64,000 nucleotides of DNA from Candidatus Krumholzibacteriota bacterium (GTDB lineage: Bacteria > Krumholzibacteriota > Krumholzibacteriia > LZORAL124-64-63): the NCBI GenBank assembly GCA_022711765.1, contig JAKLEB010000001.1:1656694-1720693 (forward strand). Reading direction: 5' to 3'. Positions 24,424-32,175 of the stretch are shown in pieces; position 1 is the stretch's first letter; each line of letters begins with the position of its first letter. The notes beneath the pieces were generated by a model, which was not told the origin of the DNA, ran no database searches, and saw nothing but the letters and a program-made list of their open reading frames with translations. The position numbers and the translations under genes were made by a program.

Positions 24424-24452
24424 ATGGTAGCGGCCGCGTCCCTGGAGGGCAA
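24424..24452 (-). promoter_or_regulatory. Candidate promoter of the UbiE/MenG gene
   Basis: On the minus strand TTGCCC (complement of 24447-24452), a 17-base spacer and TACCAT (24424-24429). The expected start near 24417 leaves a leader of about 63 bases. The -10 box is non-ideal, but box and spacing match two other candidates in the window (22387 and 37149). Confidence 0.4.
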
Positions 24453-24506
24453 GCGGCACCGCGGCACGGCGTGCCGCCCCGCGCCGGCCCGGTCAAGCCC
24501 CTCGGT

Positions 24507-24989
24507 TCACGCCTGCGCCTTGCTGAACCGCCGGTGGTGCTTGAGCTCGAAATCGACCCACCGCTGCAGGCCCTGATCCACGCCCAGCACCTCGAGCGAG
24601 CGATCGTAGGCCTCCGGCTCCACGTGCAGGATGTACCGGTAGCGGCCGCGGCCGTCGGTCAGGCCGGTGCTGCTCGTCACGTTGATGTCGGCGTCGCAGA
24701 GCTTCTGGTGGATCGACAAGAGTGCGCCCAGCTCGTCGTCGCCCTGAACCAGGAACGCGTGGTGCGGGCCCTGCAGGTGCAAGCCCTGTCGCCGGGCCAG
24801 TTCGCCGAGCCACGTGGAGTTCTGCGGGTAGATCACCAGCTGCGTGTGTTCGGGGCTGACGGGAAACGCATTGAAGGCCAGCAGGTTGACCTCGCCGGCC
24901 GCGAGCGCCTTCAAGAACGCGCACCCTTGCCCCGGCTGGTTCGCGACGGTGGTGTAGTAGTAGTCGACACTGAAGATCCGGGCTGGCAT
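24507..24989 (-). CDS. Small ACT-domain protein
   Basis: A 160-residue cytoplasmic protein with an ACT-type fold in its second half (FLVQGDDELGALLSIHQKL to RYRYILHV, about residues 79-133). The first half may be a second, diverged ACT domain. ACT domains bind amino acids and control enzymes. There is no enzyme domain, so it is probably a regulator or sensor. The ATG at 24989 follows a very strong ribosome site (AGGAGGAG). Its long leader (about 185 bases) contains a candidate structure that could hide that site. Confidence 0.7.
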   Translation of the reverse strand: MPARIFSVDYYYTTVANQPGQGCAFLKALAAGEVNLLAFNAFPVSPEHTQLVIYPQNSTWLGELARRQGLHLQGPHHAFLVQGDDELGALLSIHQKLCDADINVTSSTGLTDGRGRYRYILHVEPEAYDRSLEVLGVDQGLQRWVDFELKHHRRFSKAQA

Positions 24990-24993
24990 GACT

Positions 24994-25120
24994 GCTCCTC
25001 CTTGCGAAGCGGCCACCGGCGGACCGGGACGCGCGGGTCGGGCAAAGGATCCGGCTGGCGGCCGGAGGAGGAACGCAGGTCACTGGTGTCTGGATGGGGC
25101 TGGGTCTTCGGTTCCTCCGG
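24994..25120 (-). promoter_or_regulatory. Possible structured leader of the ACT-domain gene
   Basis: In the message three segments can pair alternatively. CCGGAGGAAC (25120-25111) can pair with GTTCCTCCTCCGG (25074-25062, a three-base bulge), or the latter's CTCCTCC can pair with GGAGGAG of the ribosome site (AAGGAGGAGC, 25003-24994). This is the layout of an anti-anti-Shine-Dalgarno switch. Purine-rich stretches are common in such DNA, so it is only a candidate. Confidence 0.3.
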
Positions 25121-25181
25121 ACGTCTCGGATCCGCATGACGCTGATCCCAAGTACGGCTGGTACGCTGGACTGTTGCCTAT

Positions 25182-25211
25182 ATTTTACCACGAACAATCG
25201 CGCCGGATCAA
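25182..25211 (-). promoter_or_regulatory. Promoter of the ACT-domain gene
   Basis: On the minus strand TTGATC (complement of 25206-25211), an 18-base spacer and TAAAAT (25182-25187) preceded by TGG (extended -10). The start near 25174 gives a leader of about 185 bases, long enough for the candidate structure at 24994-25120. Confidence 0.45.
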
Positions 25212-25261
25212 CGTCCATGGCGGTCCGCCGGGCGGGCAGCGATCCGGGATGAATCGAGTAT

Positions 25262-26416
25262 CTACTTCAGCAGCAGCAGCTTCTCGGAGTCGACGAGCGC
25301 GCCGCTATCGAGGCGCAGGAGGTAGACTCCGCCCGGCATGCTCTCGCCGCGCATCCCCCGACCGTTCCAGGTCGCGCGATAGGGCCCCGCCTCCCGGTAC
25401 CCGCTGACGAGCGACGCCACGAAACGGCCATCGAGACCGAAGACCGCGAGGTGGACCGGGCCGCTCCTCGGGAGCGTGAAGGCGATCTGGGTCGCCGGAT
25501 TGAAGGGGTTGGGATGCACGCTGGTGATTGCGAGAGCCGGCGCGAGATCCGGCACGTCGCTCAGGCCGTCGCCGTAGAGCAGGTCGACCCACTCGGGGTG
25601 ATCGATGAACGGGTTGCGGTTGTGCTGGAACTGGTAAACCACATCGTTGCGCGCCAGCTCGCGCTGGTCGACCGGGTCCTCCTCGTGCCATAGCAGCAGG
25701 ACGGACACGAGCCCCATGTAGCCGATCGGCTCGTTGTCGCCGGTCTGGCAGGATACGATGAGATCGAGGTCGTCGGTGGCGATGAGATCCGGCTCGGTGC
25801 CGTCCCCCTCGTACCGCACGTCCATGTAGAGGATGGCGCGAGCCACGTCGCCGCGCCGGCCGCTCCAGGTCTCCCATACGCCGACCGGCGTTCCGCTGCG
25901 GAAGTAGTTGACCCCGCTCTGGCCGTCGTACTCGTCGGTGGGCCGTGCATTGCAGCCGGACACGCAGTCGCCGAACACGAGGCTGCCGCGGTCGTTGTTG
26001 TAGCCGATGTCGCAGAGGAACAGGTGGTGGCAGTCGCTGTACGGCAGGTTCGTCGAGCCTTCGTCCGGAAAGCCGTAGCTGTTCGGCCAGGAGTGTTCGC
26101 GGTTGTAGTAAACGTTGCCGCCGCCCTGCTTCGGGTAGACCCGGTTGCGGTACAGGTCGAGGATCCGGCCCGTGTCGTACGGATCCTCGTCCGCGAGCTC
26201 GAGCACGTCCCAGGTGTCCGTGGACGAGGACGTGTAGGGAATCCGCGTGTGGCCGTCGATCACGGCGTGCAAGGTGGCGCGCAGCGTCGCCTGCGAGGTC
26301 AGGTCGACGGTGTCGTAGTAGCCCGGCGGCGGGTCGGCGACCGCCGCGCCGCTCGCCGAGATCGCGAACAGGAGGACTGCGACGAGGCGCTTGGGCTGGG
26401 CACTGCATTCGGACAC
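25262..26416 (-). CDS. Secreted endonuclease I-family nuclease with FlgD-like tail
   Basis: A 384-residue secreted protein. The signal peptide is cut near AVA-D (about residue 28). Residues 30-280 form an endonuclease I (EndA/NucM) domain: YNREHSWPNSYGF with the catalytic His, SDCHHLF, NYFRSGTPVGVWE and FQHNRNPFIDHPEWV. It should cut extracellular or periplasmic DNA. Residues about 300-384 are a FlgD-like Ig domain (HPNPFNPATQIAFTLP, GVYLLRL), the tail shared by six other secreted proteins here. The GTG at 26416 is preceded by GAGGAG at proper distance; the longer frame has no ribosome site. Confidence 0.9.
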   Translation of the reverse strand: MSECSAQPKRLVAVLLFAISASGAAVADPPPGYYDTVDLTSQATLRATLHAVIDGHTRIPYTSSSTDTWDVLELADEDPYDTGRILDLYRNRVYPKQGGGNVYYNREHSWPNSYGFPDEGSTNLPYSDCHHLFLCDIGYNNDRGSLVFGDCVSGCNARPTDEYDGQSGVNYFRSGTPVGVWETWSGRRGDVARAILYMDVRYEGDGTEPDLIATDDLDLIVSCQTGDNEPIGYMGLVSVLLLWHEEDPVDQRELARNDVVYQFQHNRNPFIDHPEWVDLLYGDGLSDVPDLAPALAITSVHPNPFNPATQIAFTLPRSGPVHLAVFGLDGRFVASLVSGYREAGPYRATWNGRGMRGESMPGGVYLLRLDSGALVDSEKLLLLK

Positions 26417-26464
26417 GGGACCGCTCCTCGTGACGGCGTGAGCGAGGCGAACCGGCGAGACATG

Positions 26465-26470
26465 ATTATA
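26465..26470 (-). promoter_or_regulatory. -10 box for the endonuclease I gene
   Basis: A perfect TATAAT on the minus strand (complement of 26465-26470), with start near 26458 and a leader of about 42 bases. No good -35 box is at the normal distance; TTGACC lies 13 bases upstream, which is too close, so an activator may be needed or the box may be used weakly. Confidence 0.4.
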
Positions 26471-26492
26471 TCGCAATTTGGCCGGTCAATCA

Positions 26493-28046
26493 TCAATCCG
26501 TTTCCGCCACGATCCGGCCGGGTTCCGGGGCCCGAATTGGCCCCTTCGCGCGCTCGACGGCCGCGATCACGATGTCGGTCAGCGTCTCGCCCGTCTCGCG
26601 GACCGGACCAAGGTCGGCGCCCGCCAGGTACGTCCGCCCCATGCCGCTCACGAAGTCGGGCATCGCGACCTCGTACACGGCAGTGTCGTCGAGCGGCTCG
26701 CCCCCGACCGAGATTTCGAGCACCTCCTCGCCTCGATGGCGATAGGCGACGCCGCTCACCTGCAGGATGCCGTAGCTCCAGTTCGCGGCCGCCGCGGCGT
26801 TGGCGGCGATGATCTCTCGCAGGCTCGCACCGGACATGGAGTGCACCACCAGGGTGTTGCCGAACGGGAACACCTCGTGGATGTCCAGCAGGGTGACCGG
26901 ACCGGCGCCGAGGTTCTTGCGGATGCCGCCCGAGTTGACCAGGCAGACGTCGGCGCGCGCATGCTGGCGCAGGACGTCGCACAGCCAGTCGCCGAGAAGC
27001 CCCTCCCGGCGGCTGTCGTTGCGCAGCTCCGTCGCGAGCCGGCCGATCTCGCGCCCGTAGACCTCGCCGACTCGCCGTTCGTACTCCGCGCAGAGCCGTT
27101 GCAGCGCGAGCGGCGCATCGCCCGCAACGTCCGGGGTCAGCGCGATCAACCGGCCGCGGTAGTGGGTCACCCGCCCCTCGGCCAGCCTCAGATCGAGCCG
27201 CCCGAGGTGGCGCAGATTGCTGCCGGCCTGCACGATGATCACGCCCGATTCGAGCAGCGGTTCGGCGAGCCGGGTGTGGCTGTGGCCGCCGACGATCACG
27301 TCGAGGCCGTCACCGGCGAGGGCCCGCGCGAGGGCGCGATCGCGTTCGACGCCGTTGTGCGAGATCAGGACCTGCACGTCCGTGTGTTCCACGAGGTCGC
27401 CGAGCTGCTCGCGCAGGCGGGCTTCCTGGTCGCGGCTCACGGCGCCGGCGAGCCGACCCGGCGTGCAGACGTCGACCAGGCCGGCGCAGGAAACGCCCAT
27501 CAGGCCGATGCGCAGGCCGGAGCGTTCGAACTCGAGGGGACCGGTGGGGAACAGCGGGCGGCCGTCGACCTGGTCGACGAGGTCGGCCGCGATGATCGGG
27601 TAGGGAAACTCCCGCACCAGCGCCTGCGCCGCTGCCCGGCCGACGTCGAACTCGTGATTGCCGACGGTGCCGGCATCGTAACCGACCGCTGCCATCAGCT
27701 CGACCAGCGCGCCGCCGCGGAGGCCATGGATCTCCAGCTCGCACAATGGATTGCCGGTCATGACATCGCCGGCATCCACGAGCAGCGACGGCCCGGCATC
27801 GGCGCGCTCCCGCGCGAGGTGCCCGGCGAGGGGCACGAAACCGCCCAGCCGCGGCGCCTGGCCGCGAGGAGGGGCCGTCGCGAACGCGCCGTGGATGTCG
27901 TTCGTGTGGAAAATGGTCAAGGAGAACGGTCCGCCGGCCGCCGGTTGCGGCTCCGCGCCGGCGGCGGCGGCGTGCAGCAGGCTGCAGACCGACCAGAGCG
28001 CGGCTGCGACAATTCTGCGGGTCAAGACTGGACGCGGGACCGTCAT
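26493..28046 (-). CDS. Secreted 5'-nucleotidase/metallophosphatase (UshA family)
   Basis: A 517-residue secreted protein. A signal peptide ends near AAAGA (about 31). The metallophosphatase domain starts with TIFHTNDIHGAF and has DAGDVMTG, GNHEFDVG, GGHSHT and related metal ligands; the C-terminal 5'-nucleotidase domain has NSGGIRKNLGAG and the FPFGNTLVV substrate loop. It should hydrolyse extracellular nucleotides or related phosphodiesters in the periplasm. ATG at 28046 follows AAAGGTG. It lies just upstream of the secreted nuclease gene in the same strand (76 bases), suggesting joint use of external DNA or nucleotides. Confidence 0.92.
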   Translation of the reverse strand: MTVPRPVLTRRIVAAALWSVCSLLHAAAAGAEPQPAAGGPFSLTIFHTNDIHGAFATAPPRGQAPRLGGFVPLAGHLARERADAGPSLLVDAGDVMTGNPLCELEIHGLRGGALVELMAAVGYDAGTVGNHEFDVGRAAAQALVREFPYPIIAADLVDQVDGRPLFPTGPLEFERSGLRIGLMGVSCAGLVDVCTPGRLAGAVSRDQEARLREQLGDLVEHTDVQVLISHNGVERDRALARALAGDGLDVIVGGHSHTRLAEPLLESGVIIVQAGSNLRHLGRLDLRLAEGRVTHYRGRLIALTPDVAGDAPLALQRLCAEYERRVGEVYGREIGRLATELRNDSRREGLLGDWLCDVLRQHARADVCLVNSGGIRKNLGAGPVTLLDIHEVFPFGNTLVVHSMSGASLREIIAANAAAAANWSYGILQVSGVAYRHRGEEVLEISVGGEPLDDTAVYEVAMPDFVSGMGRTYLAGADLGPVRETGETLTDIVIAAVERAKGPIRAPEPGRIVAETD

Positions 28047-28087
28047 GATGGCACCTTTGGCGGGTTCAACTGGTCAGGTCGTTTCGG

Positions 28088-29401
28088 ATGAACAGCATCA
28101 ATACACACGTTCGACTCATCTGGCGATTCCTCCGGATCCACGGGCCGGTGTTCGTGCTGTTGCTCGCCGTGGTGTTCCTCGCGTTCGGCCGCCTCACGAC
28201 GGGTGAATTCTGGAGCCCGCTCGACTACGAGATCCTGCTCGACGCCCATCAACTCGCGCCGAATCCGTGGGCCATGTTCCGCCATATCGGCGCCTGGTTC
28301 AGCCAGCCCCTCCTGCAGCTCGCGTTCCTGCTCGAGTTTCGCACCTTCGGCCTGGACTACAGCGGTTATATCGCGGTCAACCTCGTCCTGCACGCCCTCA
28401 ACGCGTTCATCATCTACATGCTGGTGAACATGCTCTTCTACCGGGAGCGGCTCGCGGCGCTGGCCGCCGTGCTGTTCGCTCTCGGCGTCGGCAGCTACGG
28501 CCGTTCGTTGCAGACGGTCGCCGGCCAGGAGAGCCTGCTCCTCGCGCTCTTTCATCTGCTCGTGCTCTACCTCTTCATCCGCAACGATTTCCGGCACGCG
28601 GGCCGGTTGCGCTCGCCGCTGTTCTGGGCGGGGCTGGCGATCTATAGCCTGACCGGGCTCACGAAAGCGTCCACGCTCTCCCTGCTCGCCTGCCTGGTCG
28701 CGTACAAGGCGTTCTTCTTTCAACGGCGAGAACGGCGGCCGATCTTCTCCAACGACCTGCTGGTCTTCCTGGCCGTGGGCCTCGTCTTCCAGTTCGGCCA
28801 GAGCCGCTGGGGCTTCCGGACACCCACCGTGCTGACCGAGGTCGACGGGCCGCTGGTCTACACCTACCTCTCGGCCGTCAACGTGTTTCGCTACCTGAAT
28901 CTGATGGTGTTCCCGTTGCAGGAGAGCAGCCTCCTGCGCGAGGCCGGGGACGTGGTGCAGACGGTCTACGCCGCCCGCGTGGTGATCCGCACGCTCCTCG
29001 TGCTGGGCATCCTCAGCTTCAGCTTCTTCGGGATCGTCTTCGGCAGTCGGCCGCTGCGGTTCTTCATCGCCTGGACCTATCTCACGCTGATCCCCTTCAG
29101 CGCGCAGGCGCCCGGCGCCAGCTGGCTCAACCTCACGCATCTCTACCTGGCGAGCCTCGGTTTCTGCGTGGTCCTGGCAGCGGGCGCCATCGGTTGCGCC
29201 AACCTGCTGATCGACCATCGGCGGAGGCGATTCGTCCCCTTCGTGGTGCCGTTGTTGTTCGTCGTGACCGCACTGTCGCTCAACTACCGGCTCGACGCGC
29301 GCAACCGCGAGGCCGCCCTCGACCCCGAGCTCCAGGCGATCCGCCAGGAGACCGTCGAGCGCATGCAGGAGCGTCCCGTCCGGCTGCAGGAGGCTCGGTG
29401 A
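28088..29401 (+). CDS. Polytopic membrane protein of unknown function
   Basis: A 437-residue protein with about ten hydrophobic helices (for example PVFVLLLAVVFLAF, AALAAVLFALGVGSYGRSL, SFSFFGIVFGS) and a hydrophilic tail. Early loops carry DYEILLDAHQLAPNPWAMF, similar in style to GT-C glycosyltransferases and O-antigen-type membrane proteins, but I see no catalytic motif. It starts 41 bases from the divergent nucleotidase gene and converges on the Crp/Fnr gene. Possibly a lipid-linked sugar enzyme; this is a guess. Confidence 0.72.
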   Translation: MNSINTHVRLIWRFLRIHGPVFVLLLAVVFLAFGRLTTGEFWSPLDYEILLDAHQLAPNPWAMFRHIGAWFSQPLLQLAFLLEFRTFGLDYSGYIAVNLVLHALNAFIIYMLVNMLFYRERLAALAAVLFALGVGSYGRSLQTVAGQESLLLALFHLLVLYLFIRNDFRHAGRLRSPLFWAGLAIYSLTGLTKASTLSLLACLVAYKAFFFQRRERRPIFSNDLLVFLAVGLVFQFGQSRWGFRTPTVLTEVDGPLVYTYLSAVNVFRYLNLMVFPLQESSLLREAGDVVQTVYAARVVIRTLLVLGILSFSFFGIVFGSRPLRFFIAWTYLTLIPFSAQAPGASWLNLTHLYLASLGFCVVLAAGAIGCANLLIDHRRRRFVPFVVPLLFVVTALSLNYRLDARNREAALDPELQAIRQETVERMQERPVRLQEAR

Positions 29402-29419
29402 GCCGGGATCCCGGCGACC

Positions 29420-30097
29420 TCAGGGTCCCGCGCCCTGCGCGAGTTCGCGCAGGAACTCCGGGTTCCGCACCCTGATCGCGCCGCGGCCGAGGGCGATCGC
29501 GCCTTGACGCTCGAAGGACTTCAGCAACCGGCTGACAACCTCGCGGGCGGTACCCAGGTCGCCGGCGATCGCGTCGTGAGTCGTGGCGATCTCGTCGTCG
29601 GCCGCCGCGCGCGCCGAGCGCTGGTAGAGGTAGCCGGCGAGCCGGCAATCGAGCCGCTGGAAGGCGATCTCCTCGATCAACGCCATCATGGACCCGACCC
29701 GCGCCGCGACGTCCCCGAACACGAAGGCGCGAACGTCGGGCCGCTCCGCGAGCCAGTCGACGAAGACGCGACGCGGGAAGAGCACCGCCTCGACCGGTTC
29801 CTCGGCGATCGCGGTGACCGGGCTGGAGGCGCCGGCGATCAAGCAGAGCGCGTTGATCATGCAGCTTTCACCCGGTCCGACGGAGTACAGCGTGATCTCG
29901 CGCCCGGTGCCGCCAGCCGTGAACACGCGAAGCGACCCGGTGACGACCACGGCGAACACGTCGACGTCGTCCCCGGTGCACAGGAAGGTCTGACCGACCT
30001 GCAGCCGGGCGCGCCGCGGACACCGCCGGATCTCGCGATTCAGGAACTCGGGCATGGCCGGGGGATTGGCAGGAAGGCGTTGCTGGGCGTATTCCAT
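29420..30097 (-). CDS. Crp/Fnr-family transcription regulator
   Basis: A 225-residue regulator: an N-terminal cyclic-nucleotide-binding-like beta-roll (RLQVGQTFLCTGDDVDVFAVVVTG, to about 130), the dimer helix, and a C-terminal winged helix with recognition helix LGTAREVVSRLLKSFERQG. This keeps R-E-x-x-x-R, the CRP residues that read TGTGA, with Ser beside the last Arg. No FNR cysteine cluster is seen. The ATG at 30097 follows GAGGGA. It is the last gene of the haem cassette; the perfect TGTGA-N6-TCACA site at 33376 upstream of the first gene is its likely target. Ligand unknown. Confidence 0.88.
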   Translation of the reverse strand: MEYAQQRLPANPPAMPEFLNREIRRCPRRARLQVGQTFLCTGDDVDVFAVVVTGSLRVFTAGGTGREITLYSVGPGESCMINALCLIAGASSPVTAIAEEPVEAVLFPRRVFVDWLAERPDVRAFVFGDVAARVGSMMALIEEIAFQRLDCRLAGYLYQRSARAAADDEIATTHDAIAGDLGTAREVVSRLLKSFERQGAIALGRGAIRVRNPEFLRELAQGAGP

Positions 30098-30180
30098 GAT
30101 CGGTCCCTCGGTTGGTCGTGTGGGGTGCGGACGGGGACAATGCACAGGAATACGCACGATCCCGCAAGTCGGCGAACGCA

Positions 30181-30217
30181 GGCCGGCGCGGCGCGATCCC
30201 CTCGCGCCGCGCCGGCC
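30181..30217 (-). terminator. Strong GC hairpin between the CXXCH/FlgD gene and the Crp/Fnr gene
   Basis: A perfect 16-bp inverted repeat, GGCCGGCGCGGCGCGA at 30181-30196 and TCGCGCCGCGCCGGCC at 30202-30217, with a 5-base loop, 15 bases after the upstream stop. No T-tract follows, so it may be a partial terminator or an mRNA-stabilising element that lowers expression of the regulator. Confidence 0.55.
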
Positions 30218-30231
30218 AGCAACTCCGACGG

Positions 30232-31095
30232 CTATTTCAACAGCGTCATGCGTCCGACCCGGCGCTCCCCGCCGGCCTCGACGACGAAGAGGTAGGTCCC
30301 CGACCCCATCTCGCGACCGAGGTCGCTGCGGCCGTTCCAGACGACGGCCTGGGCGCCCTCGCCGAAGACCTGGTCGGCGACGGTCGCTACCCGCCGCCCA
30401 TCGACGGCGAGCACGGTCACCCGCACGTGCGCGGCCGCGGGCAGGGCGAAGCGGATCTCGGTGCGCGGATTGAACGGGTTCGGCGCCGCGCCGAGCACGG
30501 TGAACGCCGGTGGCGTATCGCCCACCGCGACGCCCGTGTCCTCGGTGCTGCCGAACGAGGTCGCGTAGATGCGGTCGCCCGCATTGGTGTTGCTGTTGTT
30601 CGCGGCGTTGCCCGCCACGTAGAGCGTGATCGCGCCCGTTCCCTCGGCGGGCGCGGTCCACTCGAACGGCCAGGTGCGCGACACCGGCGTCCCGGGAGCG
30701 GTGCCGCTCGAGGTGTGCTTGAGGTAGGTGCGGTTGCCCGTGGTGCTGGTCTGGGTGCCGGGATCGGTCACCACGATCGTGCCGGCGCTCGAGCCGCCGG
30801 CCTCGAGGACGGTCAGTTCGAATCCCCAGCGCAGGGCGTTCGGATCGCTGAGAGTCAGCTCGAGATCGTACGTCACGCCCGGCGAGTAGTTCGTGGGAAG
30901 GCCGGCGAGGCTGAGCATGCCGCTGCCGGAGTTGAGAGGGAAGGTGGTGTGGCAGGCCGTGCAGTTGCCCTCGCCGGGGGCGTTCGTGAAGCCGTCGGGC
31001 GGTCCGCTCGAGAAACCGAGAGCGGAGCCGGCGACGAGCATGAGGGCTCCGGCGGCGGCCAGGCGAAACGCGCGAGTCCGATGACCGTGATCCAT
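30232..31095 (-). CDS. Secreted CXXCH protein with FlgD-like tail
   Basis: A 287-residue secreted protein. The signal peptide is cut after about residue 27 (GSALG-F). A single haem-like motif CTACH (C45-H49) opens the mature protein, as in the choice-of-anchor V / Reeler-like domain proteins whose N-terminus is C-x-x-C-H. Residues about 55-190 form a beta-sandwich (YSPGVTYDLELTLSD, WTAPAEGTGAITLYVAGNAAN). Residues about 200-287 form the FlgD-like Ig tail (APNPFNPRTEIRF, MTLLK end). GGAGGATAG precedes the ATG. In the haem cassette, 59 bases after the cytochrome gene. A surface-bound electron carrier is possible, but haem attachment is unproven. Confidence 0.83.
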   Translation of the reverse strand: MDHGHRTRAFRLAAAGALMLVAGSALGFSSGPPDGFTNAPGEGNCTACHTTFPLNSGSGMLSLAGLPTNYSPGVTYDLELTLSDPNALRWGFELTVLEAGGSSAGTIVVTDPGTQTSTTGNRTYLKHTSSGTAPGTPVSRTWPFEWTAPAEGTGAITLYVAGNAANNSNTNAGDRIYATSFGSTEDTGVAVGDTPPAFTVLGAAPNPFNPRTEIRFALPAAAHVRVTVLAVDGRRVATVADQVFGEGAQAVVWNGRSDLGREMGSGTYLFVVEAGGERRVGRMTLLK

Positions 31096-31154
31096 GGTTC
31101 TATCCTCCAGGGGTGGGCCCGCAGCGGGCGTGGTTGGCATGGGGGACGCTGGTT

Positions 31155-31577
31155 TCAATTGTCCAGGGCTCCTTCCTCGATCCAGGTGCGGACCAGTTCC
31201 GTGAGGTCCGCGCTCAGCGGATCGCCCGGCGGCATCGACACGCCGACGTTCTGCTGGCCGGTGAGCTTCAGGTACAGCCAGCTCGCAGAGGGATCCCCCG
31301 GCTCGATCCGGGCGAGGGAGGATTCGGTCGCGATCACGCCGACGAGGTTCGCGAGACTGCTGCCGGCCCGCAGGTCGAGACCGGCGTTGCCGCCTTCGCC
31401 GTGGCAGCCGACGCAGTTGCCGTCGAAGATCGGCTGCACGTCGGCGGCGAAGCTCACCGTCTCGGGCGGCGGACCGACGGGGTCGCGGTCGTGGGCCGCG
31501 GCCGGCTCGTCGCCGAAGTCCCCGCAGCCGACGAGCGACAGGCACGCGAAGAGCGCGGCCAGCCGGAGCGCTCGCAT
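31155..31577 (-). CDS. Monohaem cytochrome c lipoprotein
   Basis: A 140-residue lipoprotein. The signal ends in the lipobox SLVGC (C18). The mature part has one haem c motif CVGCH (C55-H59) and, in a cytochrome c fold (PSD1-type), Met at 115 (SMPPGDP) as likely second axial ligand. The fold ends in ELVRTWIEEGA, typical of such domains. It overlaps the YceI stop by one base (TGATG), so it is in the same transcript. GGGAGG precedes the ATG. A periplasm-facing electron carrier tethered to a membrane. Confidence 0.9.
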   Translation of the reverse strand: MRALRLAALFACLSLVGCGDFGDEPAAAHDRDPVGPPPETVSFAADVQPIFDGNCVGCHGEGGNAGLDLRAGSSLANLVGVIATESSLARIEPGDPSASWLYLKLTGQQNVGVSMPPGDPLSADLTELVRTWIEEGALDN

Positions 31578-32164
31578 CACGGCACCTCCCGCCGGGCCAC
31601 GAGGCGGACCGCGACCTGCTGCTCGTCGGCGAGCTTCATGACCAGGAATTGCGGCCGGTCGATCGCGTGGTCCGAGAGCTTGACCGGGAAGGCGGTCGTC
31701 GCGGTGAGGACGCCGTCCGTCGCGAGGACCGTCGAGACCACGACCTCGAGCGGCCTCGCCACGCCGTGGAGGTCGAAGGTCCCCTTCACGGTGACGTCGA
31801 CGGGCTGCCCGAGCACGAGCCCGGGGCTCGAGGCCGCCGTCACGGCCTCTCCGGTGAAGACGGCCAGCGGGTACCGGTCGGTCTGCAGGTGCCGCTCGCG
31901 CATGTGCGTGTTGCGCATCCCGATCCCGGTGTCGAGGCTCGCCAGATCGACCTCGATCCGCAGGTCGACCGGCCCCACCAGCGAGGCGGGATCGCACGTC
32001 ACGTGGCCGCGCACCTGCTGGGTCTTGCCGTCGAAGCTCTCCATCGGCGCCTTCGAGGTGAAGACGACCTCGCTCCCGGAGCCGACCTGCCACGTCTCGG
32101 CGGCCGCGGCGGTCGCGATCGCCGTCGAGACGATGAGAATCGTGGCGCTCGAGTACCGTGCCAT
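31577..32164 (-). CDS. YceI-family periplasmic protein
   Basis: A 195-residue protein. A signal peptide ends near AAAA-E (about 22). The rest is the YceI beta-barrel (lipocalin-like) fold: WQVGSGSEVVFTSKAPMESFDG, DLASLDTGIGMRNTHMRERHL, VKGTFDLHGVARPLEV and KLSDHAIDRP. The family binds polyisoprenoids or similar lipids in the periplasm, often beside cytochromes. It lies 11 bases from the porin-like gene and overlaps the cytochrome start. What it carries is unknown; a quinone or isoprenoid is an idea. Confidence 0.87.
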   Translation of the reverse strand: MARYSSATILIVSTAIATAAAAETWQVGSGSEVVFTSKAPMESFDGKTQQVRGHVTCDPASLVGPVDLRIEVDLASLDTGIGMRNTHMRERHLQTDRYPLAVFTGEAVTAASSPGLVLGQPVDVTVKGTFDLHGVARPLEVVVSTVLATDGVLTATTAFPVKLSDHAIDRPQFLVMKLADEQQVAVRLVARREVP

Positions 32165-32175
32165 GACGCCCCCCG

